From: Sphingomonas adhaesiva
Lineage (GTDB): Bacteria > Pseudomonadota > Alphaproteobacteria > Sphingomonadales > Sphingomonadaceae
Assembly: GCF_036946125.1 (NCBI RefSeq)
Contig: NZ_JAQIJT010000001.1
Span: 1,279,307-1,343,306, forward strand
Direction: 5' to 3'
Length of the DNA: 64,000 nucleotides
This document shows, piece by piece, positions 1 through 7,911 of the stretch; the first letter of the stretch is position 1, and each line of letters begins with the position of its first letter. A program made the position numbers and the translations under genes. Below the pieces are notes generated by a model. It did not search any database and had not been told where the DNA came from. It saw nothing but the letters and a program-made list of their open reading frames with translations.

Positions 1-468
1 CTCGGCGCGTGCCTGGTCGAACTCCTGCGGCGAAGCCGAGCCCCGCGCGCGCAGCGTCCGGAACCGTTCCATCGCCAGGCGCGCGACCTCCAGCGTCGCA
101 TCCGCCTCGCGCTGCGCCGCGCGTGACGCGGCGACCTCGGACCGCGCCGCCACCAGGTCCGATCGCACCCGGTCGGGCTCCAGGTTGGCGATCAGCTGGC
201 CGCGCCGCACCGGCCTGCCGATCTCCAGCGCCGGATCGACATAGGTGACGCGGCCCTCGCCAGTGAAGCTCAGGAACTCGCGCCGTACCGCGCGCGCCGT
301 GCCCTGGCCATAGGTCCACGCCTGCACCGTGCGAACCTCGACCGGCACGGCGCGGACGCTGACCACGTCGTCGTCGGCGGAACCGTTGTCCGCCTCCTCG
401 CCGGAGGAACCGCAGGCGGCGAGGCCCAGCAGCAGGAAGGTCGCGAACGGGCGGAGGGCGATGGTCAC
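1..468 (-). CDS. RND efflux periplasmic adaptor lipoprotein (partial)
   Basis: This is the first 156 codons of a membrane-fusion protein that would link an inner-membrane RND pump to the outer membrane channel encoded just upstream; the rest lies beyond the left edge. The GTG start forms a GTGA 4-bp overlap with the stop of the outer membrane factor gene, so the two are translationally coupled. The N-terminus is a lipoprotein signal with lipobox LAAC at about residue 19, followed by an acidic Ser-rich linker. Then comes the biotinyl-lipoyl-like half motif (GRPVRRGQLIANLEPD, about residues 86-101) and the first helix of the coiled-coil hairpin, rich in Ala, Arg and Glu. Order and content match HlyD/AcrA-type adaptors. 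The transported substrate cannot be inferred. Confidence 0.85.
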   Translation of the reverse strand, partial: MTIALRPFATFLLLGLAACGSSGEEADNGSADDDVVSVRAVPVEVRTVQAWTYGQGTARAVRREFLSFTGEGRVTYVDPALEIGRPVRRGQLIANLEPDRVRSDLVAARSEVAASRAAQREADATLEVARLAMERFRTLRARGSASPQEFDQARAE

Positions 469-1967
469 TTGGGTGTCTCCGCCAGCGTGACGTCGGGCGC
501 TTCCTCGAAGCCGCCGCCGAGCGCCAGATGCAGGTTGATCCGATTGTCGAGCCGCGCACGCCGCGCGGACAGATAGGCGCCGCGGCTGTCGAGCGCCTGT
601 TGCTGGCTTTCCTGCACCGCGATGAAGGGGTCGATGCCCTCGCGATAGCGATCGAAGGCGACACGCGCCGCGGTTTCCGCCGCCACCGCGGCCTCCAGCG
701 CGAACCGCTCGCGATCCACCAGATGGCGGTCGACCGACAGCGCGATCTCCACCTCGGACAGCGCCCGCAGCGCGACCTCGGCATAGGCTTCCAGCGCCTG
801 CTTGCGCGCGCCCTCCGCCTGGATCACCTGCGCACGTAGCCGCCCGCCCTGGAAGATCGGCTGAAGCACGCTGCCCGCGATCGACCAGATCAGCGACCCC
901 GGCGCGAACAGCCGGTCGAGGCTGTTGCCGACGGTGCCGATATTGCCGCTCAGCGACAGGCCGGGCAGGAACGACCGCTGCGCCGCGGTGAGACGAAATC
1001 CCGCCGCGCGCAGCGCCAGTTCGGCGGCGGCGACGTCCGGCCGGCGCGCCAGCAGGTCGGCGGGCACGCCGGCGGCGGGCGGCGGCGGCAGGTCGGGCAG
1101 GAAGGCGGCCGTCTCCAGCGTGCCGCCGGGATATTCGCGCAGCAGCACCTCCAGCTCGCGTGTGGTGCGCGCCAGCGTCTCGCGGCGCTGCGCCAGATTG
1201 CCGTTGACCGACGCGAAGTTCGCATCGGCGAGCGCCCGGTCGCTGGGTGAGGCGACGCCGACCGCGGCCCGGTCGCGCAACTGGCGCGTCACTTCGCCGA
1301 CCGAACGTACCGTCGCCTCCGCCAGCGACACCTGAGCGCGCGCCTCGGCGACCGTGAAATAGAGGCGCGTCGCCTCCGCCGCGATCGACTGGCGCACGCC
1401 GCGCAGATTCTCGGCGGAGGCGAGATAGTCGGCGCGCGCCGCCGCGGTCTGCGATCCGATGCGGCCCCACAAATCCAGTTCCCAGCTGACGTCGGCGGAG
1501 ACCTGGAACGTGTTGAAGGTGAAGCCGCTGGGCAGCGGGATACCGCCGCCCTCCAGGTCGTCGACCGGGGCGGCGCCGGCGAGGTTGAAACGCTGGCGGG
1601 CGGCGTTGAAGGCGGCGCTGACCTGCGGCAGGCCGTCGGCGCGCGCGATCCGCGCCTGCGCGTTCGCCTGACGCAACTCGCCGATCGCCTGGCCGACCTG
1701 CGGGTTGCGATTCACCGCTTGGTCGACGAACGCGGCCAGTCGCGCGTCGCCGAATCCCGTCCACCATTGGTCGTCGGCGACATAAGAGCTAGATGCGGAA
1801 AGCGCGGGCGTCGCGAACGAGGGCGGCACGGGGACCGCAGCCGCGGGTCGCTCCGTCTCGCGGGCTGCGCATCCGGCCAGCAGGATCGCCGCGCCGATCA
1901 CCGTCAATCGCGCGACCGCTCTTCCCCCTGCCACCGTCGATCCGGGCGGCGACGAACAACCATGCAC
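465..1967 (-). CDS. NodT-family outer membrane efflux lipoprotein
   Basis: This is the outer membrane channel of a tripartite RND pump (TolC/OprM superfamily, NodT subclass). The 500-residue product is the usual size. It has a lipobox (LLAGC, about residues 29-33) for acylation, and the two repeated coiled-coil OEP domains are recognisable: the first ends in an Ala/Arg-rich helix, the second contains ARRPDVAAAE and the LSLSGNIG strand. The stretch before the lipobox is long for a signal peptide, so a downstream TTG or GTG start is possible; no clear ribosome binding site decides it. The gene lies between a TetR gene and the adaptor gene on the same strand, as in many drug or solvent efflux operons. 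Confidence 0.9.
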   Translation of the reverse strand: MHGCSSPPGSTVAGGRAVARLTVIGAAILLAGCAARETERPAAAVPVPPSFATPALSASSSYVADDQWWTGFGDARLAAFVDQAVNRNPQVGQAIGELRQANAQARIARADGLPQVSAAFNAARQRFNLAGAAPVDDLEGGGIPLPSGFTFNTFQVSADVSWELDLWGRIGSQTAAARADYLASAENLRGVRQSIAAEATRLYFTVAEARAQVSLAEATVRSVGEVTRQLRDRAAVGVASPSDRALADANFASVNGNLAQRRETLARTTRELEVLLREYPGGTLETAAFLPDLPPPPAAGVPADLLARRPDVAAAELALRAAGFRLTAAQRSFLPGLSLSGNIGTVGNSLDRLFAPGSLIWSIAGSVLQPIFQGGRLRAQVIQAEGARKQALEAYAEVALRALSEVEIALSVDRHLVDRERFALEAAVAAETAARVAFDRYREGIDPFIAVQESQQQALDSRGAYLSARRARLDNRINLHLALGGGFEEAPDVTLAETPK

Positions 1968-2060
1968 CGCTTGGACGCCCCTTTTATAGAACCAGCGGCC
2001 GATCTAGTAAGCGCGAACTAATTTAACGCAACCTGTAAGGTTCGTTAAGACCAACAACGA

Positions 2061-2720
2061 TCAGCTTTTCGGTGCGGGGACGATCGCCGACGTCGCCAGA
2101 TCAGCGGATGCTCGAACGATGTGGAGGAAGGCCTGCCACCGCAGTTCGAAGACGGCCGGGTCGTCCATGGGCGGCGTACCCGTCCACGCCAGTGTCGCGC
2201 GCGCGCCCGACAGCAGATCGAACAGGATGGCCGCCAATGATGGTGCGGCCTCTTCATCCTTGCCCAGCTGAAGGAGCAAAACGCGGGTCCGCGCGCTCAG
2301 CAATTGCACCAATGCCTCGTGCCAGCCGAGCATATGACGCTGCAACCCGCCGTCGCGCAGCGCCTCCGCTTGCAGGAAGATGCCGATGCGATTGGCCTGC
2401 CCCTCGTCGGAATCGAACACCCGCCACGCTATTTCGCGCAACGCGGCGGCCGGGTCGCCGGGCAACCGGTCGGCCGCGCGCGCGACCAGTCGTTCGATCG
2501 TCCGGCCTATCGCGTGGATCAGCAGATCCGTTTTGCCGGGCCAGCGGCGATAAACCGCCTGCTTGCTGATCCCCGCCGCAGCGGCCATCTGCTCCATGCT
2601 GAAATCCATGCCATGGTCGGCGAATGCCTCCACCGTCGCGGCGACGATCGCATCGCTGATCTCCGCGGCGCGCTGTTGGCTCGGGCGGCCGCCCGCGCGC
2701 GATTTACGAGGATGGCTCAT
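2061..2720 (-). CDS. TetR/AcrR family transcriptional regulator
   Basis: This 219-residue regulator has an N-terminal TetR helix-turn-helix at about residues 22-68 (the MEQMAAAAGISKQAVYRRW segment is the recognition part) preceded by a basic tail rich in Arg and Lys. The C-terminal half is the variable ligand-binding and dimerisation domain. It is the first gene of the unit that continues into the outer membrane factor 93 bp downstream on the same strand, so it probably controls the efflux operon as a repressor released by a pump substrate. Both role and ligand are inferred from position and family only. Confidence 0.88.
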   Translation of the reverse strand: MSHPRKSRAGGRPSQQRAAEISDAIVAATVEAFADHGMDFSMEQMAAAAGISKQAVYRRWPGKTDLLIHAIGRTIERLVARAADRLPGDPAAALREIAWRVFDSDEGQANRIGIFLQAEALRDGGLQRHMLGWHEALVQLLSARTRVLLLQLGKDEEAAPSLAAILFDLLSGARATLAWTGTPPMDDPAVFELRWQAFLHIVRASADLATSAIVPAPKS

Positions 2721-2864
2721 CGGATTGGGCCATAGCCGATAACCGCGTTGTAGCTACCGACGATGGGCAAGCCCACGATTGCATGTGTTGCGCTTGTAGA
2801 AAGGTCTATCTTTCTACCGCTGATCGACGAAGCGGGAGGGGGCGGGCTGCCCCCTGCTCCTTCC

Positions 2865-3128
2865 TCAGCAATCGGGCAGATCGTCGAGGTTATTCTTGGT
2901 CGATCCATCGCGGCGGGTGCGAAGATACTTGCCGGTCGTGCCATTGACGACCGTGACCGGAGTCTCCTGGCCATCGGTCCACGCGACGTAATATTGATGG
3001 TCGCCGTTCTCGATATCACGGATCGCATCCGCCTTGGGGCGAGGCGACCAGCTCTGCCCGGCATTGCAGAGCTTCGTGATGTCGCCGTCCTTGTCCTTGC
3101 CGCTCTTGGTCACTTGGCGCCTGGCCAT
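2865..3128 (-). CDS. DUF3892 domain protein
   Basis: This 87-residue soluble protein matches the DUF3892 pattern as I recall it: an ITKLC start, the DAIRDIENGDHQYYV strand, then TGKYLRTRRDG and a C-terminal NNLDDLPDC. The family has no established biochemical function. A ribosome binding site (AAAGGA) lies about 10 nt upstream of the ATG. The next gene upstream on the same strand encodes a DUF2188 protein, another small domain of unknown role. Both sit just across an inverted-repeat region from a sigma-like gene and an ImmA/IrrE protease, which hints at a stress or accessory-element setting. Confidence 0.75.
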   Translation of the reverse strand: MARRQVTKSGKDKDGDITKLCNAGQSWSPRPKADAIRDIENGDHQYYVAWTDGQETPVTVVNGTTGKYLRTRRDGSTKNNLDDLPDC

Positions 3129-3196
3129 GATCGTCTTGTCCTTTCATTCCACGTTTCAGTGGGACGGGCCGTGCCTTTGGGACACGGCCCGTCTGG

Positions 3197-3421
3197 TCAG
3201 CCTCGCGGCGGGAAGGGGTCACTGCCGTAGCTGTCACGATCCCTGATCTGGCCGTTGCGGCCGTGGATCAGAAGTTCGCTGTGCTGGTTCTGCGCGATGC
3301 CTCGCGCAGCATCGATCGCGTCACGCTGGGTGTCATGGACCGACGTTGCACGACCGTTGCCGGCACCGCGAACAGCCCAACCACCTGCGTGCGGGACGAC
3401 ATGCTGGTTCTTTCCGGACAT
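3197..3421 (-). CDS. DUF2188 domain protein
   Basis: This 74-residue protein fits the DUF2188 family: an N-terminal HVVPHAGGWAVRG strand, a central helix (TQRDAIDAARGIAQNQ), then LLIHGRNGQIRDRDSYG and a terminal PFPPRG. Function is unknown for the family. The start is well supported by a strong AGGAGGT site 6 nt before the ATG. It is probably co-transcribed with the DUF3892 gene 68 bp downstream. The divergent region upstream holds a nested inverted repeat and the start of the sigma-like operon. Confidence 0.75.
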   Translation of the reverse strand: MSGKNQHVVPHAGGWAVRGAGNGRATSVHDTQRDAIDAARGIAQNQHSELLIHGRNGQIRDRDSYGSDPFPPRG

Positions 3422-3502
3422 AATTCTACCTCCTTCCTCGCGCTTTAAGGGTAAGACGGCTTGCGACCCCGCTCCCGATCGTCTTCATTGACTATCAAGG
3501 GG

Positions 3503-3586
3503 GTAGGCTGAAACGGCGGGTGCTCTCGGACATCTCGACACGATTTTTTTCGTGTCGTGTCCGAGCCGCGCTGAAAGTCAGCCTAC
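3503..3586. repeat. Nested inverted repeat between divergent genes
   Basis: Three concentric pairs of arms are visible. The outer arms GTAGGCTGA (3503-3511) and TCAGCCTAC (3578-3586) are perfect. The middle arms are CTCGGACA (3525-3532) and TGTCCGAG (3558-3565). The inner arms CGACACGA (3536-3543) and TCGTGTCG (3550-3557) close a T-rich loop. The element lies between the DUF2188 gene and the sigma-like gene, upstream of both, so it is not an ordinary terminator for either. It could act as a regulator binding site, a transcribed hairpin in the leader of the sigma-like operon, or a trace of a mobile element. Confidence 0.7.
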
Positions 3587-3611
3587 TCCGTCAGGAAGCC
3601 GGCGGAGTTGA

Positions 3612-4172
3612 GTGAGCCAACCGACCTTTGATCTTGCGGAAGCGCGGCAGGCGATCGAGAGCCTGACTTCGACCGACCTCCTCAGATTGAGTAAGGCGGG
3701 ACGACAATATGCGTTTGCGGCCGGGTGTGAGCCCGACGATCTGCTTAACGAAGCGGTGTGTCAGACGATCGAGGGCGTTCGGAATTGTCCACGTGGGATG
3801 GAAATGGTGCCATTCCTGATCGGTGTCATGCGCAGCCGCGCGTCCGCCAGGCAACAGAAGGTCGAACCCGAACTGGTGTCGGCTGATGCCACCGATGTCG
3901 AAGGCCGGCTCCTGTATGAGCCGGTGGAAACGAAACCCAATGCCGAGGAACTGGCGCTTTCACGGGAAGATGCGTCGGCTCGGCGAAACGCGCTGGAAAC
4001 CTTGTTTGCCGATGATGAAGAAGCAACCCTGTTCCTGTGGGCGTATCTGGACGACCTGCCGAAGGAGGAGATCATGACCATGATCGGTGTCGATATGACG
4101 GCGTATGCCACTATCCGACGCCGTGTCCGTCGCACAATAGATGCGGCGTTTCCCAATGGATGGTCATCGTGA
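3612..4172 (+). CDS. Sigma-70-like (ECF-type) protein
   Basis: This 186-residue protein resembles a divergent sigma-70 family factor. Residues about 20-75 (AFAAGCEPDDLLNEAVCQTI and following) look like region 2. Residues about 135-180 (DDEEATLFLWAYLDDLPKEE, then TAYATIRRRVRRTI) look like region 4 with a helix-turn-helix. The linker is short and acidic. The GTG start has a GGAG site 5 nt upstream. The stop overlaps the next gene by GTGA. Grouping with an ImmA/IrrE protease suggests a regulatory pair in which a protease controls a transcription factor. Sigma activity is inferred; it could also be an inactive sigma-like protein. Confidence 0.6.
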   Translation: MSQPTFDLAEARQAIESLTSTDLLRLSKAGRQYAFAAGCEPDDLLNEAVCQTIEGVRNCPRGMEMVPFLIGVMRSRASARQQKVEPELVSADATDVEGRLLYEPVETKPNAEELALSREDASARRNALETLFADDEEATLFLWAYLDDLPKEEIMTMIGVDMTAYATIRRRVRRTIDAAFPNGWSS

Positions 4173-4600
4173 GCGGCGCGGGGCGCCCTACCCCTCCATT
4201 CGATCGTCTGGCGGATGAACTGGTCGTAGACATCATGGCTATGTCGGACGCGGAATTACTGGCGGAGGTCGAGGCCGAAGGGCTGAATGCGGAGGATGAA
4301 GCCGACCGCATCCGCACTATAATCTCGACCGCAACCGCCCAATCTGGGAAATCGCGCCTCCAGGCTGCGCGAGCGGAGATCGATCGCGCATCCGGAACGG
4401 GCCGGGGGCAAGTCCACCAGCTTCCTCTCAGGGATCGGGCCGCTGTCCTCGCTCGGTTCGCCAACGACGACACCAAGCTGAAAAGTCGGCTGACGATGGC
4501 TGCTCGCAATGGTCAAGGCATCACCGAAAAAGAGATGGACGATATTCTCGCTGATTTGCGAGAGCTTGGTGCCATCGACGAAGACGGCAACCCGATTTGA
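4169..4600 (+). CDS. Hypothetical protein, middle gene of sigma/ImmA operon
   Basis: I do not recognise this family. The product (143 residues from the GTG at 4169, or 146 from the ATG at 4160) is soluble and strongly helical. It has an acidic segment near residues 25-50 (MSDAELLAEVEAEGLNAEDE) and a C-terminal segment resembling a small winged-helix or HTH edge (GITEKEMDDILADLRELG). No signal peptide or membrane segment is seen. It overlaps the sigma-like gene by GTGA and the ImmA/IrrE gene by TTGA, so the three are tightly coupled. Its position suggests an adaptor or anti-sigma-like partner between the sigma-like protein and the protease; this is inference. Confidence 0.6.
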   Translation: MSGAGRPTPPFDRLADELVVDIMAMSDAELLAEVEAEGLNAEDEADRIRTIISTATAQSGKSRLQAARAEIDRASGTGRGQVHQLPLRDRAAVLARFANDDTKLKSRLTMAARNGQGITEKEMDDILADLRELGAIDEDGNPI

Positions 4601-5358
4601 AGGGGCTCGGCCAAGCCGAAAAGCTTTTGCAGTCCTTCGGCGTCACCAGTCCGGATGAGATTGATGTCGAGGCGATCGCCTGGACGATGGGTGCGAAGGT
4701 GCGCAACGGCATTCTGGAGAGCTGCGAAGCCCGGATCATCGGTTTCCGCGATCAAGCGATCATCACCGTGAAAGGCGATGGCGATCCGCGTCGCCGTCGC
4801 TTCTCGATCGCGCATGAGTTGGGCCACTGGCAGCATCATCGCGGCCGGTCGTCGGTCTGCAGGGCGAGTGAGATCGGAAGTTTCAGCCAGACCGGTGGCG
4901 GCATTGAGCGGCAAGCCGATCATTATGCCGCCGACCTGTTGATGCCGGCCTATCTGTTTCGACCGCTTGCCGCCGCTCACCGGCGCCCGTCGTTCGAGGC
5001 AATCGACGCTCTGGCTGCTGCCTTCTCCACCAGCCGGTTGGCGACGGCGTTACGGTTCATCGACCATAGCCCTTGGCCCTGTATGATCGTTTGCCACGGT
5101 CAGAATGGACGCCGATGGTTTCGACGCAATGGCGGCATTCCGGATCACTGGTTTCCCCGTGATGATCTCGATCCCGAGTCAGACGCGATGGACGTGCTGT
5201 ACGGAAAGACTGATCGGTCACGGCCGACGATCATCGGGGCGGACGCATGGTTCGATCGCCGGGGCGCCGATCGGTTTGAGCTGACCGAGGAGTGTGTGAA
5301 AGGTTTCGGGGATGATGTGCTCGCCCTTCTGACGCTGAAAGATCAGATGCTCGATTAG
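4597..5358 (+). CDS. ImmA/IrrE family metallo-endopeptidase
   Basis: This 253-residue protein carries the zinc protease signature HELGH in SIAHELGHWQHH (about residues 71-82), and a downstream acidic stretch (IERQADHYAADLLMP) supplies the third metal ligand region typical of ImmA/IrrE peptidases. Family members cleave regulators, such as the ImmR repressor of ICEBs1 or DdrO in Deinococcus. The start is TTG, overlapping the previous stop by 4 bp, with no stronger alternative before the conserved core. The C-terminal third (about residues 155-253) is unassigned and may recognise the target. The obvious candidates are the two preceding gene products. Confidence 0.85.
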   Translation: MKGLGQAEKLLQSFGVTSPDEIDVEAIAWTMGAKVRNGILESCEARIIGFRDQAIITVKGDGDPRRRRFSIAHELGHWQHHRGRSSVCRASEIGSFSQTGGGIERQADHYAADLLMPAYLFRPLAAAHRRPSFEAIDALAAAFSTSRLATALRFIDHSPWPCMIVCHGQNGRRWFRRNGGIPDHWFPRDDLDPESDAMDVLYGKTDRSRPTIIGADAWFDRRGADRFELTEECVKGFGDDVLALLTLKDQMLD

Positions 5359-5413
5359 GACCGCGCAGTATGGGGCTTTGGACTGGGCAAGTTACGCGCC
5401 GGCAATTTTCAAC

Positions 5414-5968
5414 CTACGCATCCGCTTGCGTAAGAGTCCGAACCGTGGCGATCGGTAGGAACAATCGCAAGCTGTTGGAGGGCAGCGGCTCAAAGCCATA
5501 GCCGGTATAGAGCGCGAGGCGCTTCGCCACCTTCTCCGGGTCGCCGCAGTCGAGTACGTCCAGCATGACGACGGCGATGCCTAGCGCATCGGCCGCCACG
5601 GCCAGGCGCTTGAGGCAATCAACCAACAGATCGCCGCCATAGCCCTGCCTCTGAAAGCGACTGTCGACGCCGATCATCGAAATGTAGGCGGCCGGGATAC
5701 TGCCATGCGCAGGCCGGTTGCGGGCGAACCGATCGGGCAGCTCGGTATAGTCGATCGCATGGGCATTGGTGGCGTAGAAGCCGATCAGCTCGCCTTCGGC
5801 GCCGATCATCACGAAGGTGCGGACGTTATCCGCCTTGGCGAGCTTGTTCGCGGTTCGGCGGAAGAAATTGTCGACCTGCGTGATGCCACAGGAAAAGGCC
5901 GCTCGATCCTGCCTGGCAGGATCGAGCGGTTCGATGGTGAAGGGTTTTGCGTCCTCTGTCGCCGTCAC
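5414..5968 (-). CDS. GNAT acetyltransferase toxin (TacT type)
   Basis: This 184-residue GNAT-fold protein follows a DUF1778 antitoxin gene, the arrangement of TacA-TacT modules whose toxins acetylate the amino group of aminoacyl-tRNA. The acetyl-CoA binding loop is RFQRQGYGGDLLVD (about residues 107-120). The N-terminal FSCGITQVDNFFRRTA segment and C-terminal YGFEPLPSNSLRLFLP match the family layout. The GTG start overlaps the antitoxin stop by GTGA, explaining toxin dependence on antitoxin translation. The toxin gene ends 55 bp from the convergent ImmA/IrrE gene. Confidence 0.85.
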   Translation of the reverse strand: MTATEDAKPFTIEPLDPARQDRAAFSCGITQVDNFFRRTANKLAKADNVRTFVMIGAEGELIGFYATNAHAIDYTELPDRFARNRPAHGSIPAAYISMIGVDSRFQRQGYGGDLLVDCLKRLAVAADALGIAVVMLDVLDCGDPEKVAKRLALYTGYGFEPLPSNSLRLFLPIATVRTLTQADA

Positions 5969-6273
5969 CTGCTGACGATCGTCTCGCGATGCCGTGCGAA
6001 TGCCGCCCGCAGTCGATCGGTGGGTGCCGGCGGCGTGTCGAGTGCCGCAAAAAAGCGCGCATGATCGACCGGCTGCAGGGTGGTGCGTTCGTGCGCCGCG
6101 ATCGTCTCCATTGCGGAACGATAGGCCGCGTTCATCGTGAAGACGGAATCGTCCACGCCGGAAAGAGCGGCAGCCTGCTGGATCGCCTGCTTGATGCGCG
6201 GCTTGGTGCGGAAGTTCATCCGCTCGCTGCTGCGCTCCTCGACGGCGCCGACCTGATCCTGAAAGCCAAGCAT
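5965..6273 (-). CDS. DUF1778 antitoxin (TacA type)
   Basis: This 102-residue antitoxin has an N-terminal ribbon-helix-helix region (MNFRTKPRIKQAIQQAAALS, about residues 19-38) for DNA binding and dimerisation, and a C-terminal helix (DHARFFAALDTPPAP) that normally wraps the GNAT toxin. I chose the ATG at 6273 because GAGGTG lies 4 nt upstream; a second in-frame ATG at 6285 contains that site within it. The gene is first in the module, and its promoter contains a palindrome that it can be expected to bind as autorepressor. Confidence 0.83.
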   Translation of the reverse strand: MLGFQDQVGAVEERSSERMNFRTKPRIKQAIQQAAALSGVDDSVFTMNAAYRSAMETIAAHERTTLQPVDHARFFAALDTPPAPTDRLRAAFARHRETIVSR

Positions 6274-6299
6274 GGCACACCTCATTCAATCTGCAGTCT

Positions 6300-6328
6300 T
6301 ATGTACGTCTTAGCGGCGTACATTTCAA
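6300..6328 (-). promoter_or_regulatory. Promoter with overlapping palindromic operator of DUF1778/GNAT module
   Basis: Read on the minus strand, TTGAAA (-35, 6323-6328) and TACATA (-10, 6300-6305) are separated by exactly 17 bp. The palindrome ATGTACG-N9-CGTACAT (6301-6323) spans the spacer and the -10 box. An RHH antitoxin dimer pair bound there would block RNA polymerase, matching the autoregulation known for toxin-antitoxin operons. Transcription would start some 20-25 bp before the antitoxin ATG. Confidence 0.7.
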
Positions 6329-6454
6329 CAAAAGGTTGAAAGTCGCTCAATTTGAGTGATCGACCTGCAGTGTCACAACCGTTCGAGCCTGTTGAAAAAT
6401 GCCGGACATGCCGGCTTGCACCTTCGTTTTACCCTTATTGAAAGGAGCGTCGCC

Positions 6455-7888
6455 ATGATGGGACAGGCCTGTCGCGGTGGGCGGGGAGGGGCGACCCACC
6501 GCACCATAGAAGCCATGTTGCCCACAGACCACCTGCTGCGTCGCATCGATCGATGTCTCGACACAAGCGATCTGAGGCAAGCACTGGCCGGTCATTACAG
6601 CACACGGGGGCGACCATCGATCAATCCCGAACTCCTCATTCGCATGACCTTGATCGGCCGCATCTACGCGATCACCTCCGAGCGGCGCCTGTGCGAGGAG
6701 CTGCGCTACAATTTGGCTTACCGCTGGTTCTGCTGTCTCGCGCCGGAAGACAAGGTTCCGCACCACTCGACGTTCAGCAAGAACCGGCATGGTCGCTTCC
6801 GCGATGCCGACGTGTTTCGGGTCCTGTTCGAGACGACGGTTAGACGCTGTATCAGCGAAGGGCTGGTTGGCGGAAAAGACGCCGCGATAGACGCGTCGTT
6901 CATAGCAGCTGATGCGAGCTGGCAGCGCAAGACCGTTCCTGGCTACCTGCCGTATGTCGCTAACGCGTCGCGCGCGGTTAAGGAATGGGTGCGAGATACA
7001 GGAGATGACGTCTGGGAAATGGCTCGCTCGAAAAGCTGCCAAGGCGTCTCTCGAACGGACCCTGCCGCGGCTTGGTCGGCTCGAACGGTGCGTGGCCGGT
7101 TCGGCTACGCACTCAACGCGCTGGTCGATACCCCGAGCGGCGTCGCACTCGATGTCGAGGCAACACCAGCCCGCTTCGCGGAGGAAGTCGATGCGGGCCG
7201 CGTCATGCTCGAGCGGTCGGCCAGTTGCTTCAACTATCATCCCAAACGGGTCGCTGCCGACAAGGCCTATGGAAGCGCCGGCTTCCTCGGCTTCGTTCGG
7301 GATTATGGCGCGATCCCGCACATCCCCGTGATTGTTAGGACGCACCAGACCAAGGGCAAGCTGCCGCGAACGGCCTTCAGCTACCATCGAGATACCGACA
7401 GCTTTACCTGCCCGACCGGCAAGACGCTCCGCCACCACGCCTTTCATCCGCCTTCCGGCGTACATCGCTATGCTGCCGATACCCGGGACTGCGAAGCGTG
7501 CATGCTTAGCAAGAAATGCACGTCGGCGCGGCGTCGCACCCTCGTCCGTTTGGACGACGAGGACGTTCGGGATCTTGCCAGAGCCGAGACCGAAACCGGG
7601 CTCTACAAGCGGTCCATGCGGTTGCGCCGTGGGGTCGAACGGTTCTTCGCCGACGCCAAGGGCAAGCATGGCATGAGGCGGCTTCACCTGCGCGGCATCC
7701 GCGGAGCGGAAGAAGAGTTCCTCATCGGCGCGGCGGTGAGGAACCTGATGATCTTGGTGCGACCACAGCGGCTGACGGGCAAGCCGCGCCGGGGGGTGTG
7801 CGTCCCCGCGGCAGTGACCCCGGCTGCGATCTCGGCCCGGTCGATCGAACATGACGTGATCGTCCCGCCAGCACGACGATATGCCTGA
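6455..7888 (+). CDS. IS1182-family transposase
   Basis: The 477-residue protein has the IS1182/IS5-superfamily DDE transposase layout. An N-terminal DUF772-like domain (SINPELLIRMTLIGRIYAIT, about residues 62-81) is followed by a DDE core with GKDAAIDASFI (first Asp), VAADKAYGS (second Asp) and RRGVERFFADAKGKHGM (Glu region). A Cys-rich segment (DCEACMLSKKCTSARR) lies before the last motif. The ATG at 6455 is preceded by AAAGGAG; the frame is open upstream but that part lacks family similarity. The gene looks intact. I could not identify convincing terminal inverted repeats or a target duplication. Confidence 0.85.
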   Translation: MMGQACRGGRGGATHRTIEAMLPTDHLLRRIDRCLDTSDLRQALAGHYSTRGRPSINPELLIRMTLIGRIYAITSERRLCEELRYNLAYRWFCCLAPEDKVPHHSTFSKNRHGRFRDADVFRVLFETTVRRCISEGLVGGKDAAIDASFIAADASWQRKTVPGYLPYVANASRAVKEWVRDTGDDVWEMARSKSCQGVSRTDPAAAWSARTVRGRFGYALNALVDTPSGVALDVEATPARFAEEVDAGRVMLERSASCFNYHPKRVAADKAYGSAGFLGFVRDYGAIPHIPVIVRTHQTKGKLPRTAFSYHRDTDSFTCPTGKTLRHHAFHPPSGVHRYAADTRDCEACMLSKKCTSARRRTLVRLDDEDVRDLARAETETGLYKRSMRLRRGVERFFADAKGKHGMRRLHLRGIRGAEEEFLIGAAVRNLMILVRPQRLTGKPRRGVCVPAAVTPAAISARSIEHDVIVPPARRYA

Positions 7889-7911
7889 TCGTTGAGGCGC
7901 GATGTAATTCA

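Noticed and set aside
2721..2864. Possible small genes between TetR and DUF3892 genes
   Set aside because: Open frames here are continuations of overlapping shadows with no start signals.
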